Shown: positions 43,684-53,691, numbered from the stretch's first letter. The stretch: DNA of 64,000 nt from Bauldia sp965232525 (GCF_965232525.1 NZ_OZ246980.1:1054001-1118000); one strand, 5' to 3'. Translations and numbers: made by a program. The notes: generated by a model not told the origin, from the letters alone.

Positions 43684-44766
43684 TTGAGACTGGCGCTTAT
43701 AATCGCTGTTCTGCTGACCTTGGTGGCCGCTCCGGCGCGGGCGACCGATCCGGCGTATATCGTCATCGATGTCGGCCGCGGCGTCGTCCTCAATCACCAC
43801 GATGCCAATCAGTTGTGGCCGCCCGCGTCGATCACCAAACTGATGACCGCTTATCTTACCTTCAAGGCGATGCAGGCCGGTCAGCTCAGGCCGACTTCGC
43901 CGGTCGTTGTCACCGCCAATGCGGTCGCCGAACCGCCGTCGAAGATGGGTTACAGATCCGGCACGATCGTGACCGTCGACAACGCGCTCAAGATGCTGAT
44001 CGTCCGCTCTGCCAATGACATCGCCGTCGCGCTCGGTGAAACCGTCGCTGGCAGCGAGGCGAATTTCGTGGCGATGATGAACCAAGAAGCACGTCGGCTC
44101 GGGATGAACGCCACCCGATTCGCCAATCCCAACGGCCTGCCGGCCTCCGGGCAGGTGACCACTGCCCGGGATCTCGCCGTTCTCGGCCGTGCGGTGTGGA
44201 TGGATTTCCCGCAATACCGGGAGTACTTCCGCATTTCTGCAATCCGCGCCGGCCGCAAGATCCTGCGTTCGCACAACACGCTGCTCGAACGCTACCGCGG
44301 CACCAACGGCATGAAGACCGGCTTCATCTGCGCCTCCGGCTTCAACGTTGTCGCGACCGCCACCCGTCGTGGGCGGACGCTGATGGTGGTAGTTCTCGGC
44401 GAAACATCGGCCGCCGACCGCGCCGAGACCGCGGCCGGTCTCCTCAACGGCGGCTTCCGCGGCCTCCTTTCCGGGGTCATCGGTCAAAAGTTGGCGACCT
44501 TCCAAACCCAGCCAGCGCCTGGATCTGCGGTAAACCTGCGCAAGGAAATCTGCGAAACGAAGCGCGCCCGAAAGGCGAAACTCGGCCGGTCGGCACTCGA
44601 CCCGAAATTCGTCCTGATGGAACCGGTCCGGGTCTTCACCGGCAAGGCGGACCCGCTGCCGCCGAAGGGGCAGGCCGGCCGCCCGGCGGTGAACATCCCG
44701 CTGCCCCGGTTGCGGCCGCCCTATCCCGACAGCGCGGCATTGTCCAACGGAATCACCGTCCAGTAG
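43684..44766 (+). CDS. D-alanyl-D-alanine carboxypeptidase (low-mass PBP, DacA type)
   Basis: Periplasmic enzyme that trims the terminal D-Ala of peptidoglycan stem peptides. The 360-residue protein starts with a rare TTG at 43684; an in-frame stop lies two codons before it, so this is the only start that keeps the signal peptide (residues 1-20, ending PARA). The catalytic motifs are SITK (Ser49-Lys52), SAN in IVRSANDIAVAL, and KTG in GMKTGFICASG. The C-terminal 90 residues are basic and proline-rich and lack a clear membrane-binding helix. Divergent from ureD. Confidence 0.93.
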   Translation: MRLALIIAVLLTLVAAPARATDPAYIVIDVGRGVVLNHHDANQLWPPASITKLMTAYLTFKAMQAGQLRPTSPVVVTANAVAEPPSKMGYRSGTIVTVDNALKMLIVRSANDIAVALGETVAGSEANFVAMMNQEARRLGMNATRFANPNGLPASGQVTTARDLAVLGRAVWMDFPQYREYFRISAIRAGRKILRSHNTLLERYRGTNGMKTGFICASGFNVVATATRRGRTLMVVVLGETSAADRAETAAGLLNGGFRGLLSGVIGQKLATFQTQPAPGSAVNLRKEICETKRARKAKLGRSALDPKFVLMEPVRVFTGKADPLPPKGQAGRPAVNIPLPRLRPPYPDSAALSNGITVQ

Positions 44767-45013
44767 GCGCAGTCCCGCCGACCTTTTCGACGACGCAGCG
44801 AAAGAGGCCGGGTTCGGTTTCGCTCAGAATCAGCCGATGTCCTGCCTGCTCAATGTGGTGCGGAATATCGATCGCCGCCAACGGGTCGGTAGCCTCGACC
44901 AGGATGCGATAGCGCGACGGTGCGTTCAGAAGTGCCTTCCGCAACTTGAGAACCGGAAGCGGACACGCCAAGCCGCGGAGGTCGAGATAGAGGTCGTGCG
45001 GGGGTGTGGTCAT
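44753..45013 (-). CDS. TusA family sulfurtransferase-like protein
   Basis: An 86-residue protein with the hallmark LRGLACPLPVLKLRKAL, in which Cys17 and the following Pro-x-Pro form the sulfur-carrying CPxP motif. TusA-like proteins pass persulfide sulfur to tRNA thiolation, molybdenum cofactor or sulfur oxidation. Its 3' end overlaps the carboxypeptidase gene by 14 bases, convergently. No partner genes are nearby, so the route is open. Confidence 0.9.
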   Translation of the reverse strand: MTTPPHDLYLDLRGLACPLPVLKLRKALLNAPSRYRILVEATDPLAAIDIPHHIEQAGHRLILSETEPGLFRCVVEKVGGTAPTGR

Positions 45014-45087
45014 CGTCGCTTGCCGGAAATCCGCGCGGTGATAGGTTTGCCGGCGCCGCGGCGATGGGCCGTCCGTCCGGGGAGATT

Positions 45088-46887
45088 ATGGGCTTTTTCG
45101 ACAATCTGCGTAAGGACTGGCTGTTCGTCTCCGGAGTTTTCAAGGCACTGCGCGTCGTTACACCCATGGCCCGCAAGCGCAATCGCGGCTTCCCGGATGC
45201 CGTGGAAGCGCTCGCCAGGCGCTTTGGCGAACGGCCGGCGCTGATATCGGCACGCGAAACTCTGACCTTTGCCGGCTACGAGGCGCGCGGCAATCAATAC
45301 GCCCGGTGGGCGCTCACCAATGGTGTCGGCAAGGGCGATACGGTCTGCCTGCTGATGCCCAATCGGCCGGAATTTGCGGCGGTGTGGTTGGGCGTGGCCC
45401 GTGCTGGTGGCATCACGGCGCTGCTCAATACCAACCTGGTAGGCCGCCCGCTCGCGCACAGCATCAATCTGGTGAAGCCAAAGCACATCATCGTCGCAAC
45501 CGAACTGGCGGAAGCCTTTGCCGGCGCCGTACCGCTTATCGAGGGCGATGCGACCGTCTGGTACCACGGCGAAGGGCCGGAGGGCGCCAATCGAATCGAC
45601 GAGACGCTCGCCGCCATCGATGATGCCCCGATCCCACGCTCCGAGCGGCCGATGCTGACCCTCGAGGACGGATGCCTCTACATCTACACCAGCGGCACGA
45701 CCGGGTTGCCGAAGGCCGCGATCATTAATCACTACCGCGTCCATGCCGCCATGCTTGCCTACGCGACCGTGATGAAGATGACGGCCGACGATCGAAACTA
45801 CAACTGCTTGCCGATGTACCACACCTCCGGGGGCGTGCTGGGCATTGGTGCCAGCCTGGTGGTCGGCGGTTCGGCCTTCATCGGCGAGCGCTTCTCCGTC
45901 AGCCGATTCTGGGACGACGTTGTCGACAATAGTTGTACTCGGTTTCAGTACATCGGTGAGCTTTGCCGCTATCTCACCACCGCACCGGCGCACCCAAAGG
46001 AACACCTGCATCAGGTGACGCTCTGTTGTGGCAATGGCCTGCGGCCGGACGTTTGGGATCACTTCAAGGAGCGATTCGGGATCGAAACGATCCGCGAGTT
46101 CTATGCCGCGACCGAAGGCAACGCCATCATCTTCAACTGGGACAACACGCCTGGTGCGGTGGGGCGGGTGCCGTCCTGGGCCCACCCGCTCTTTCCGATT
46201 TCCACGATCCGGTTCGACTTCGACCGGCAGGCCCCCGTGCGCGGCGGCGATGGTCTCTGCATCGAATGCGATCCCGACGAGATCGGTGAAGTCATTTCCC
46301 AGATCATCATCGACCCGTTGAAGCCGGGGCAGCGCTTCGACGGTTATGCCGACAAGGTCGAGACCGAGAAGAAGATCCTTCGCGATGTATTCGAGGCCGG
46401 AGACCTGTGGTTTCGCACCGGCGACCTCATGCGGCGCGACGCGCGCGGCTACTTCTATTTCATCGACCGGATCGGCGATACCTACCGCTGGAAGGGCGAG
46501 AATATCTCAACGTCGGAGGTCGCCGAGACGCTGACGCTCTGCCCCGGCGTGGTCGAGGCCAATGTCTACGGTGTATCGGTTCCGCACACCGATGGCCGCG
46601 CCGGGATGGCGGCGCTGGCGATCGACGAAGATTTCGATCTGACGACGTTTCGCGATCACATCTATGCGACGCTGAGCGGGCCCGCACGGCCTTTGTTCCT
46701 TCGTTTCCAGCACCACATCGCGGCGACCTCGACCTTCAAGCAGCGGAAACTCGAGCTGGTCCGCGACGGCTTCGATCCCGCCACCACCGACGAACCCATC
46801 TTCTTCGACGACCCGCGGGCGTCGGACTGGGTTCAGGTCGATACCGCGCTGTTCGATGAGATCAAAATCGGCGACATCCGGCTCTAG
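45088..46887 (+). CDS. Long-chain acyl-CoA synthetase, FATP (fatty-acid-transport protein) type
   Basis: AMP-forming ligase of 599 residues, similar in layout to very-long-chain acyl-CoA synthetases (FadD6/FATP). The P-loop YIYTSGTTGLPKAAIINH lies near residue 205, followed by FYAATEGNAI, the ATP-binding FRTGDLMRRDARGYFYF and DRIGDTYRWKGENIST, typical of this branch. The ATG at 45088 follows GGGGAG. The gene is divergent from tusA and converges on the next acyl-CoA synthetase gene, which belongs to a different branch. Confidence 0.92.
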   Translation: MGFFDNLRKDWLFVSGVFKALRVVTPMARKRNRGFPDAVEALARRFGERPALISARETLTFAGYEARGNQYARWALTNGVGKGDTVCLLMPNRPEFAAVWLGVARAGGITALLNTNLVGRPLAHSINLVKPKHIIVATELAEAFAGAVPLIEGDATVWYHGEGPEGANRIDETLAAIDDAPIPRSERPMLTLEDGCLYIYTSGTTGLPKAAIINHYRVHAAMLAYATVMKMTADDRNYNCLPMYHTSGGVLGIGASLVVGGSAFIGERFSVSRFWDDVVDNSCTRFQYIGELCRYLTTAPAHPKEHLHQVTLCCGNGLRPDVWDHFKERFGIETIREFYAATEGNAIIFNWDNTPGAVGRVPSWAHPLFPISTIRFDFDRQAPVRGGDGLCIECDPDEIGEVISQIIIDPLKPGQRFDGYADKVETEKKILRDVFEAGDLWFRTGDLMRRDARGYFYFIDRIGDTYRWKGENISTSEVAETLTLCPGVVEANVYGVSVPHTDGRAGMAALAIDEDFDLTTFRDHIYATLSGPARPLFLRFQHHIAATSTFKQRKLELVRDGFDPATTDEPIFFDDPRASDWVQVDTALFDEIKIGDIRL

Positions 46888-46913
46888 AATCGTGGCTGGG
46901 CCCCGAGGCGTCA

Positions 46914-48557
46914 CTAGGGCGAAGATACCCGCGGTTCGTCTTGACGAACGCGATCCCGAAAGGCGCGGCGGATAACCTTACCTGAGGTGGTCAACGGGAT
47001 GGTATCGACGAAGGTGATTTCGCGGGGATATTCCGCCGCCGAAAGCCGGGAGCGTACGAACGACCGAATCTCCTCGGCCAGCAAGTCGGATCGGGTGAAC
47101 CCCGGCTTGAGCGCGACAAAGGCGGTGACGATTTCGGTCCGCACCGGGTCCGGCTTGCCGATCACCGCAGCCATGGCGACGGCCGGGTGGCTGGCGAGAC
47201 ACTCTTCGACCTCAGCCGGGCCGATCCGGTAGCCAGAAGAAATGATGATGTCGTCGTTGCGGCCGATGAAGTGGATGTACCCATCATGGTCGCGAACCGC
47301 TTCGTCACCGGTCATCATCCAGTCGCCGATGAACTTTTCGCGGGTTGCCGCTTCGTTCTGCCAGTAGCCGAGAAACATCGAGGGGTTGGGTCGCCGCACC
47401 GCGATCTCGCCTGGTTGATCGGGAGGGAGCGGCTGCCCATCGCGATCGACCACCGCGACGTGGTGCCCGGGGATCGGTTTGCCGATCGCGCCGGCCCGGG
47501 ACAAGCCGAATGCGGCTGACGACCCGATGACGTAGTTACACTCAGTCTGGCCGTAGAACTCGTTGACGGGACGGCCGAACACAGCCGGTGCCGTTTCGAA
47601 CGCAGCCCGGCCGAGTGTTTCGCCGGCGGCAGCAACGGTCCGCAGGTTGAAGTCGAAGCGCTGACGCGGATTCGCCACACCGTTCATCAGCTTGATGGCC
47701 GTGGGCGGTAGGAACGCGTTTCGCACATCAGCGCCGGCCATCAACGCAAACGCGGCTTCCGGATCGAAGCGACCGGCCGGGCCGAAAACCACCGGTACAC
47801 CGAAAAACAGCGCCGGCAGCAGCGCGTTGAGCAGACCGCCGGCCCATGCCCAGTCGGACGGCGTCCATACCCGGTCATTCGCTTGGGGCACGTGTTCGTG
47901 GGTGAAGGCAAAGCCGGGCAGATGGCCTAGCAGGACCCGATGGCCGTGGAGGGCGCCCTTTGGGTGACCGGTGGTGCCGGAGGTATAGATCATCATCGCC
48001 GGATCGTCCGGCGCCATCCTCGCCGAGGTGAGGGGCTCGGTCAGCACCGACACCGTTTCATGGTAATCTTCGGCATTCGCCGCCGGCCCGTCGACGCAGA
48101 GGATCGTTGCGAGCGCTGGAGTTTCCGTATCGAGTTCGGCGAGCTTAGCGAGGCCCGGTCCGTCGGTGATCAAGGCGCTGGCACCGGAGTCGGTGAGGCG
48201 AAAGGCGAGCGCGTCGGTGCCGAACAAAGCGGCCATCGGCACAACGATCGCGCCGAGCTTGTAGGCGGCGAGGTGGGCGACCACGGTCTCGACCGACTGG
48301 GGCAGAAGGACAGCGACGCGATCGCCTTGACCGACGCCGCGTTTGCGCAGCGCCTGAGCCAGATCATCGGACTGGCGCTTCAGATCGGCGAATGTTGTAC
48401 GGTGGAGGTCATGTCCATCCCACCGAAGCAGCGCCGCCCGGTCCGGATAGGCCGCGGCCCAGCGATCGCAGCAAACCGTCGCGATGTTGAAGGACTTCGG
48501 CTTTGGCCAGCGGAAGCCGGCGACCATCGAGTCGTAGCTGTCCACCCTGTCCAGCAT
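46914..48557 (-). CDS. Medium-chain/acetyl-CoA-synthetase-like AMP ligase
   Basis: A 547-residue acyl-CoA synthetase of the MACS/acetoacetyl branch. MIYTSGTTGHPKGALHGHRV is the P-loop (near residue 190), followed by WTPSDWAWAGGL, EFYGQTECNYVIGS, MTGDEAVRDHDGYIHFIGR and SSGYRIGPAEVEECLASHP; the catalytic lysine is in PLTTSGKVIRR. The gene ends 26 bp from the convergent FATP-type gene and follows the CAP lipoprotein gene by 3 bp. Substrate probably medium-chain or branched acids. Confidence 0.92.
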   Translation of the reverse strand: MLDRVDSYDSMVAGFRWPKPKSFNIATVCCDRWAAAYPDRAALLRWDGHDLHRTTFADLKRQSDDLAQALRKRGVGQGDRVAVLLPQSVETVVAHLAAYKLGAIVVPMAALFGTDALAFRLTDSGASALITDGPGLAKLAELDTETPALATILCVDGPAANAEDYHETVSVLTEPLTSARMAPDDPAMMIYTSGTTGHPKGALHGHRVLLGHLPGFAFTHEHVPQANDRVWTPSDWAWAGGLLNALLPALFFGVPVVFGPAGRFDPEAAFALMAGADVRNAFLPPTAIKLMNGVANPRQRFDFNLRTVAAAGETLGRAAFETAPAVFGRPVNEFYGQTECNYVIGSSAAFGLSRAGAIGKPIPGHHVAVVDRDGQPLPPDQPGEIAVRRPNPSMFLGYWQNEAATREKFIGDWMMTGDEAVRDHDGYIHFIGRNDDIIISSGYRIGPAEVEECLASHPAVAMAAVIGKPDPVRTEIVTAFVALKPGFTRSDLLAEEIRSFVRSRLSAAEYPREITFVDTIPLTTSGKVIRRAFRDRVRQDEPRVSSP

Positions 48558-48560
48558 CGG

Positions 48561-49145
48561 CTAACCGCCGGGTGTAACCGCACCAAGCGCCGCCGTCCGG
48601 CGCGTGTCGGGGGCCGCCAGAACCAGGGTCCAGAAGTTGCCGAACCGTCCCTCGGCGGTATAGGAGACGGCAATACCCATCGATGTAACGCCCGGCTTGA
48701 GAAGATTGGCGTTGTGGCTCCGCGATGCTTTCCAGCCCGCCAGCACTTCGTTGAAGTTCCGGTGCCCGGCAGCGATGTTCTCCACCGCGATCGCCGCATC
48801 ATAGCCGCCATTGGCGAGACGTCGTTGGAAGCTCCCCTCGCCGCGCACCACGTGTGCCATACGGTCGGCGCGGGCCATGGCGCGGGAGTGGCTGGCGGCG
48901 ATGGCGTTCAGCTTTGAATCGACCGTCACCGCCGGGAGCCCACGGGACCGGCGATAGCTGGAGATGGCCTGCGCGGCCGAAGCCGCATTCACGGTCGCCG
49001 GACCGGTGCGGCCGCCCTCGATGATCTGCTCGGGCTTGAAGAGCGACTGACAGGCAGACAGGACAAATGCCAGCGCCAGGACAATGACGGCGGTTCCGGC
49101 GGCGCTTCGGCGAAGGTGCGGCGCGGGGAGCGGTCTCATGGTCAT
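48561..49145 (-). CDS. CAP/SCP-like domain lipoprotein
   Basis: A 194-residue exported protein with a lipoprotein signal (LALAFVLSAC, lipobox cysteine near residue 31). The CAP domain follows with ISSYRRSRGLPAVTVDSKLN, then HSRAMARADRMAHV, ENIAAGHRNFNEVLAGWKAS and HNANLLKPGVTSMGIAV, the signatures of bacterial CAP proteins with unknown enzymatic role. Its ATG overlaps the stop of the MscS gene by four bases, indicating coupling. Probably in the outer membrane facing the periplasm. Confidence 0.9.
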   Translation of the reverse strand: MTMRPLPAPHLRRSAAGTAVIVLALAFVLSACQSLFKPEQIIEGGRTGPATVNAASAAQAISSYRRSRGLPAVTVDSKLNAIAASHSRAMARADRMAHVVRGEGSFQRRLANGGYDAAIAVENIAAGHRNFNEVLAGWKASRSHNANLLKPGVTSMGIAVSYTAEGRFGNFWTLVLAAPDTRRTAALGAVTPGG

Positions 49146-51544
49146 TCGTTTCGGTCTCTCCGGACGGGGTTCGCGTTGGGGTTCGCGGTCTTGAGGGCGC
49201 GCTCGATATCCGGCAAATCGCGCAGATTGATGTCGCGTTGGGGGAACGGGATTTCGATATCGGCGTCGCGAAGCGCTCGCAGGATAGCGAAGCGGAGATC
49301 GGAGCGTGTCGATAACCCTTGCGAGATATCCGATACATAACAACGCAGTTCAAAGTCCAGCGAACTCTCGCCGAAGTTCATGAACAGGACGAACGGCGCC
49401 GGGTCCTCGAGGACCTTGTCGTTCGCCTTGGCGCAGGCGAGCAAGACGTCGCGGACCTGATCGGCATCGGAGCCGTAGCTTACCCCGACTGCCACCTCGA
49501 TGCGTCCGATGTTGCCGCGCAGGAAGCGATTGGTGACGACTCCGGAAATCAGGTTCGAGTTGGGAACGATCACCGAAGCCCGCTCGAAGGTCTCGATCTC
49601 GGTCGCCCGGACACTGATCCTGGTGACCGTACCGCGATCCGGTCCGACCTCGATCCAGTCACCGGCGCGAATCGGCCGCTCGGCGAGGAGGATCAGGCCG
49701 GAGACGAAGTTATTGACAATGCTCTGCAGGCCGAAGCCGATGCCGACGGAAAGGGCGCCTGCGACGATCGCGATGCTGGCGAAGTCGATCCCCGCATAGA
49801 TGGCCGCCAGAATCGCCGCGAGAAAGAAGCCGATATATCCGGTTGCCGTGCGAATGGAGTTTTTGAGGCCGGGGTCGATTCCGGTGGTGGGGAGAAACCG
49901 CATCTCGAGCCAGCCCTGGAGAACACGGCTGAAGGCGACGATCGCAACAAAGATGAGTGCGGCGGTCAGGATCGTCGCGAAGGTGATGCGGATCGATCCG
50001 ATCTCAACGCCGTAATAGAGGCCCTGAAGCCGCGAGACGATCGTTGTCGAGTCGAATCCCCAAGGTGCCGCCACCAGCAGAACCGCGGCGAACACAAGGA
50101 CGAGCTTGGCGACACCGCTGACGATCACGCGCATCTGATCGATCGCGCGGTCGCTCAGGCCAAGGTTCAGGGCAATCCGGTGGCCGACTTTGCCGTCCGG
50201 CGAGAGGGTCGCTTCGAGGACCACATCGATGAGACCGTTGAGCAGCACGAATCCGCCGACGACCACCCAGACGAAGGCGATCTGTTCGACCATGAACGTG
50301 GCAAACGCCAGGTACCCGGTGACGGCAGCGGCGATGGTGATCAGCGCCGCCAGGCCGGCCAACGGCGTCAGAATCCGCCATGGCGCGCTCCGCCGGCGTT
50401 CTTCGGTACTCAACGCTTCGCGACCGCGAACCACGATCCGCGCGGCGACAAGCCCGAGGATCGCAGTGGGTATCGACAGCAATCCGCCGATCCCCGGTAC
50501 ATAAAACGCCGGGGTCGCTGTGATGTTCGCGAGCTGAACGAGCAGCGAGTAGAATGACAGGATCGCGGCGGCGACGACGACGATCCCGTAGGTGCGGCGA
50601 GCAGTGCCGTCGGCGATCCCAGCAATCCGCCAGGCCGGTCGACGCGGCGTCGTCAATGCTCTGGTCAAGCCGGTGATGACCGTGAAGATGGCGACCGCGA
50701 CCGTCAGTCCAACGACGATCGCGTCGATACTCGGCGGCAGCAGACGCAGCTCGGACAGGAGAGCGCGAAGGGCAATCAGTATCAGCAGCGGTACGCCGAC
50801 ATCGACGATAACCACGGCAAACGCCATCATGATCTTGTGGGTCCGGGTCGGGTCTCCCTGCGACCCCGGCCCCTGCACCCAACGAAGAAACAGCGCCCGG
50901 GCGACCAGCACGACTCCGACGATCAGCACCGTGACCACACCCAGCGCAAGGGTAACGGCATCCGAACTGCTTGCGACGAGACGGCTCCACCCGGCAATCA
51001 CCCGCCAGGTCCCCGCCAGCAGATTGACGCTCTCGGCCGCAAGATCGGCGATCAGCGTCGGGCTGAGCGCACTCCGACCGCGGGCATAGAGCGCGGTCGC
51101 GAACTGCTGACTGCGGCGCTCGACAATGCGCTCGAGGAGCTGATCGCCGCGCAGCCTGACGAGTTCGGTCTGCCGCTCGATACCAGTTAGCGCTTCCAGC
51201 TCGGATTCGTAGCGCTCGCGCGCTTCGGCGACATCCGGCAGGTCCTCGATCGTGGTCCCTTCCGGTAGCGCGATCGAGCCGAGCAAGTCCGCCAGATCGC
51301 GGACTCGTGGCGCTAGCTCATCCTTGAAGGTGAGGGCCTCGGTGACGACCGACTGCACCCGGTTCTGAAGCGCATCGAGATCATCATCGGCGAGGTCTTC
51401 ACGGCCCAACGCCGCTTCCACCTGATTGAGCGTTGCCGTCCACCCGTTGAGCATCGCCCGCTCGGGCGATATCTGGCCGGAGGCCAGACCCGGCAACAGG
51501 ATCAGCGCCAGGGTGGATGCGAGAGCAATGAAGCGACGATACAT
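49142..51544 (-). CDS. Large mechanosensitive channel, MscS family with N-terminal DUF3772-like domain
   Basis: An 800-residue inner-membrane channel. A signal peptide (1-23) precedes a coiled-coil periplasmic domain (about 25-170), then about ten helices and the MscS core. The pore helix region reads AIVAGALSVGIGFGLQSIVN, followed by NFVSGLILLAERPIRAGDWI, the beta domain VTRISVRATEIETFERASVI and VPNSNLIS. Channels of this large class release solutes upon hypo-osmotic shock. It lies between the CAP lipoprotein and the quaternary-amine importer, a possible osmotic stress neighbourhood. Confidence 0.93.
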   Translation of the reverse strand: MYRRFIALASTLALILLPGLASGQISPERAMLNGWTATLNQVEAALGREDLADDDLDALQNRVQSVVTEALTFKDELAPRVRDLADLLGSIALPEGTTIEDLPDVAEARERYESELEALTGIERQTELVRLRGDQLLERIVERRSQQFATALYARGRSALSPTLIADLAAESVNLLAGTWRVIAGWSRLVASSSDAVTLALGVVTVLIVGVVLVARALFLRWVQGPGSQGDPTRTHKIMMAFAVVIVDVGVPLLILIALRALLSELRLLPPSIDAIVVGLTVAVAIFTVITGLTRALTTPRRPAWRIAGIADGTARRTYGIVVVAAAILSFYSLLVQLANITATPAFYVPGIGGLLSIPTAILGLVAARIVVRGREALSTEERRRSAPWRILTPLAGLAALITIAAAVTGYLAFATFMVEQIAFVWVVVGGFVLLNGLIDVVLEATLSPDGKVGHRIALNLGLSDRAIDQMRVIVSGVAKLVLVFAAVLLVAAPWGFDSTTIVSRLQGLYYGVEIGSIRITFATILTAALIFVAIVAFSRVLQGWLEMRFLPTTGIDPGLKNSIRTATGYIGFFLAAILAAIYAGIDFASIAIVAGALSVGIGFGLQSIVNNFVSGLILLAERPIRAGDWIEVGPDRGTVTRISVRATEIETFERASVIVPNSNLISGVVTNRFLRGNIGRIEVAVGVSYGSDADQVRDVLLACAKANDKVLEDPAPFVLFMNFGESSLDFELRCYVSDISQGLSTRSDLRFAILRALRDADIEIPFPQRDINLRDLPDIERALKTANPNANPVRRDRNE

Positions 51545-51615
51545 GGCCCCGTTTCGAAGCTTTTCGGCTCTTGCTAGCACACGCCGTCAGGCCATGCGAC
51601 GGCAGCGGCAGCGGA

Positions 51616-52809
51616 CTATTCGGCAGCCGCCCGCTCCTCGGGTGGGGTGAGGATCTCGCCGACGCGGTCCGCCGACAAGATGCCCTCCAGGCCGCCATCG
51701 GACCCGATAACTGCAACCGGATACGCGCTCGCCAGCGTTGCCGGCAGTGCCTCGGCCAGCGATGCCTCCGGGCCGATCGACGGAGTGGTGACCGCGATCT
51801 GCTCGACCGTCGGCTTATCGTCGTTGGCGATCGCATCGTTGAGGGCGTCCCGGGTGACGACCCCGCGATAGCCGTGCGCGTTGATCACATAGCCGAGATC
51901 GGCGCCGCAACTCTGCATCTCGGCAAGCGCCTGCTCGAGGGTCTCATCGGTGAGCCGCAGCGGTGGCGGCTTCATGACGACGTCGACGGTCAGGACGCGC
52001 GCCCGGTTCACGTCCTTGACGAAAGCGCGCACATAGGCGTCGGCCGGGTTGAGCAGGATTTCGGCGGGCGTGCCCACCTGAGACAAGGCGCCGTCCTTGA
52101 GAATCGCGATTCGGTCGCCAAGCCGAAGGGCCTCGTCGAGGTCATGGGTGATGAAGACGATGGTCTTTTTCAGGCGAGCCTGCAGCTCGATCAGTTGATC
52201 CTGCATCTGGCTGCGGATCAGCGGATCGAGGGCGGAAAACGCCTCGTCCATCAGCAGGATTTCCGGATCGGTGCACAGCGCCCGAGCGAGGCCGACGCGC
52301 TGCTGCATGCCACCGGAGAGCTGGGATGGGTACTGGTCCTCGTAACCGGCGAGACCCACGGTCGCCACCCACTCCGCCGCCTTCTTCTCGCGTTCGCTGC
52401 GCCCTTCTCCGCGCACTTCCAGACCGTAGGCGACATTCTGCAAGACCGTCCGGTGGGGGAACAGGCCGAAGCGCTGAAACACCATGCCGGTCTTCCGGCG
52501 GCGAAACCCTTCGAGTTCCCGGATCGACAGCGACAGAATATTCTCGCCGTCGACCAGGATTTCGCCCTCGGTCGGGTCGATCAGCCGATTGAAGTGCCGG
52601 ATAAGTGTCGACTTGCCCGACCCGGACAGCCCCATCACGACGAAAATCTCGCCCCGCTCGACCGAGAGCGAGACGTCGTAAAGGCCGACCGTGTTGCCGT
52701 ATTCGGCAAGCACGTCGTCCTTGCTTGCGCCCGCCTTCAGCCGCGCCAGCGCCTGTTCCGGACGCGGTCCGAATACCTTGGTGACGTGTCGGGCTTCGAT
52801 CAGAGGCAC
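51616..52809 (-). CDS. Quaternary-amine ABC importer, ATPase with CBS domains
   Basis: Energy subunit of a glycine betaine/choline/proline-betaine importer (ProV/OpuAA type). Walker A GLSGSGKST, MVFQRFGLFPHRTV, signature LSGGMQQRVGLARAL, Walker B ILLMDEAFSALDPLIR and ITHDLDEAL are intact. The last 120 residues form two CBS modules (VMKPPPLRLTDETL and the PVAVIGSDGGLEGIL end), which sense ionic strength in OpuA. I prefer the GTG at 52809 (397 residues, VPLIEARHVTKVFG) with GGGGG upstream; an ATG at 52854 would overlap the permease gene by 41 bases and add residues not usual for the family. Confidence 0.92.
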   Translation of the reverse strand: MPLIEARHVTKVFGPRPEQALARLKAGASKDDVLAEYGNTVGLYDVSLSVERGEIFVVMGLSGSGKSTLIRHFNRLIDPTEGEILVDGENILSLSIRELEGFRRRKTGMVFQRFGLFPHRTVLQNVAYGLEVRGEGRSEREKKAAEWVATVGLAGYEDQYPSQLSGGMQQRVGLARALCTDPEILLMDEAFSALDPLIRSQMQDQLIELQARLKKTIVFITHDLDEALRLGDRIAILKDGALSQVGTPAEILLNPADAYVRAFVKDVNRARVLTVDVVMKPPPLRLTDETLEQALAEMQSCGADLGYVINAHGYRGVVTRDALNDAIANDDKPTVEQIAVTTPSIGPEASLAEALPATLASAYPVAVIGSDGGLEGILSADRVGEILTPPEERAAAE

Positions 52810-52813
52810 CGGA

Positions 52814-53671
52814 TCAACCCCCAGCGGTCCGGTATGCCTGAAGCCGCCGTCCAAGCGCTTGACTGACGCGATCGAAAACGATGGCGAGGATGACGATCGC
52901 TATGCCGCCGAGTAGCCCGGTACCCGGCTCTTGTCGTTGGAGGCCGACCAAAACCGTTTCGCCAAGTCCGCGTGCGCCGATCATGGAGGCGATCACCACC
53001 AGGGCCAGCGCCATCATGATCGTTTGATTGATGCCTTGCATGATCGACGGCAGGGCGAGCGGAATTTGCACGCCCTTGAGGATTTGCCACCGGCTGGCAC
53101 CGAACGCGCGGCTGGCTTCGATCACCTCGTGATCAACGTGACGAATGCCAAGGTCGGTCAGCCGGATTAGGGGCGGAGTCGCGTAGATCACTGTGGCCAG
53201 GATTGCCGGGACCTTGCCCAGCCCAAACAGCATCGCCCCCGGGATGAGGTAGACGAAGCTGGGGATCGTCTGCATCAGATCTAGTATGGGGTTCAGCAGA
53301 CTCTGAACAAACCTGCTCCGGGCTGCCGCGACCCCGAGTGGAATGCCAATAACAATAGCGAGGCAGACCGACACCAGTATGATCGCGAGGGTCTGCATCG
53401 CCTGCTCCCACAGGCCAAGATTGCCGATCATCCAGATCAATATCGCCACCGCCACGGTGATGATCCAGCTTCGGCTCGCGGCAAAGGCTACCGCCCCAAA
53501 GGCCAATATAATGGCCCAAGGCGGAGCGCCTCTTAGGGTTTGGTCGATTGGAACGAGGACGGTGAGGAGCGCGTTTCCGATTGCCTCGAAGATGTGACCG
53601 TGGTTGATGATCAGCCATTCGACGAAGGTGTTAACGGCGTCGGCGATCGGCTTGCCGATATCAATGAACAT
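52814..53671 (-). CDS. Quaternary-amine ABC importer, permease
   Basis: Membrane subunit, 285 residues, about seven helices. The conserved MQTIPSFVYLIPGAMLFGLG and TPPLIRLTDLGIRHVD segments and the coupling loop EASRAFGASRWQILKGVQIP place it with ProW/OpuAB. It is in one operon with the binding-protein gene upstream (64-bp gap containing a hairpin) and the ATPase gene downstream. Confidence 0.94.
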   Translation of the reverse strand: MFIDIGKPIADAVNTFVEWLIINHGHIFEAIGNALLTVLVPIDQTLRGAPPWAIILAFGAVAFAASRSWIITVAVAILIWMIGNLGLWEQAMQTLAIILVSVCLAIVIGIPLGVAAARSRFVQSLLNPILDLMQTIPSFVYLIPGAMLFGLGKVPAILATVIYATPPLIRLTDLGIRHVDHEVIEASRAFGASRWQILKGVQIPLALPSIMQGINQTIMMALALVVIASMIGARGLGETVLVGLQRQEPGTGLLGGIAIVILAIVFDRVSQALGRRLQAYRTAGG

Positions 53672-53691
53672 CGCTCGGATCCTCGTCTGCT

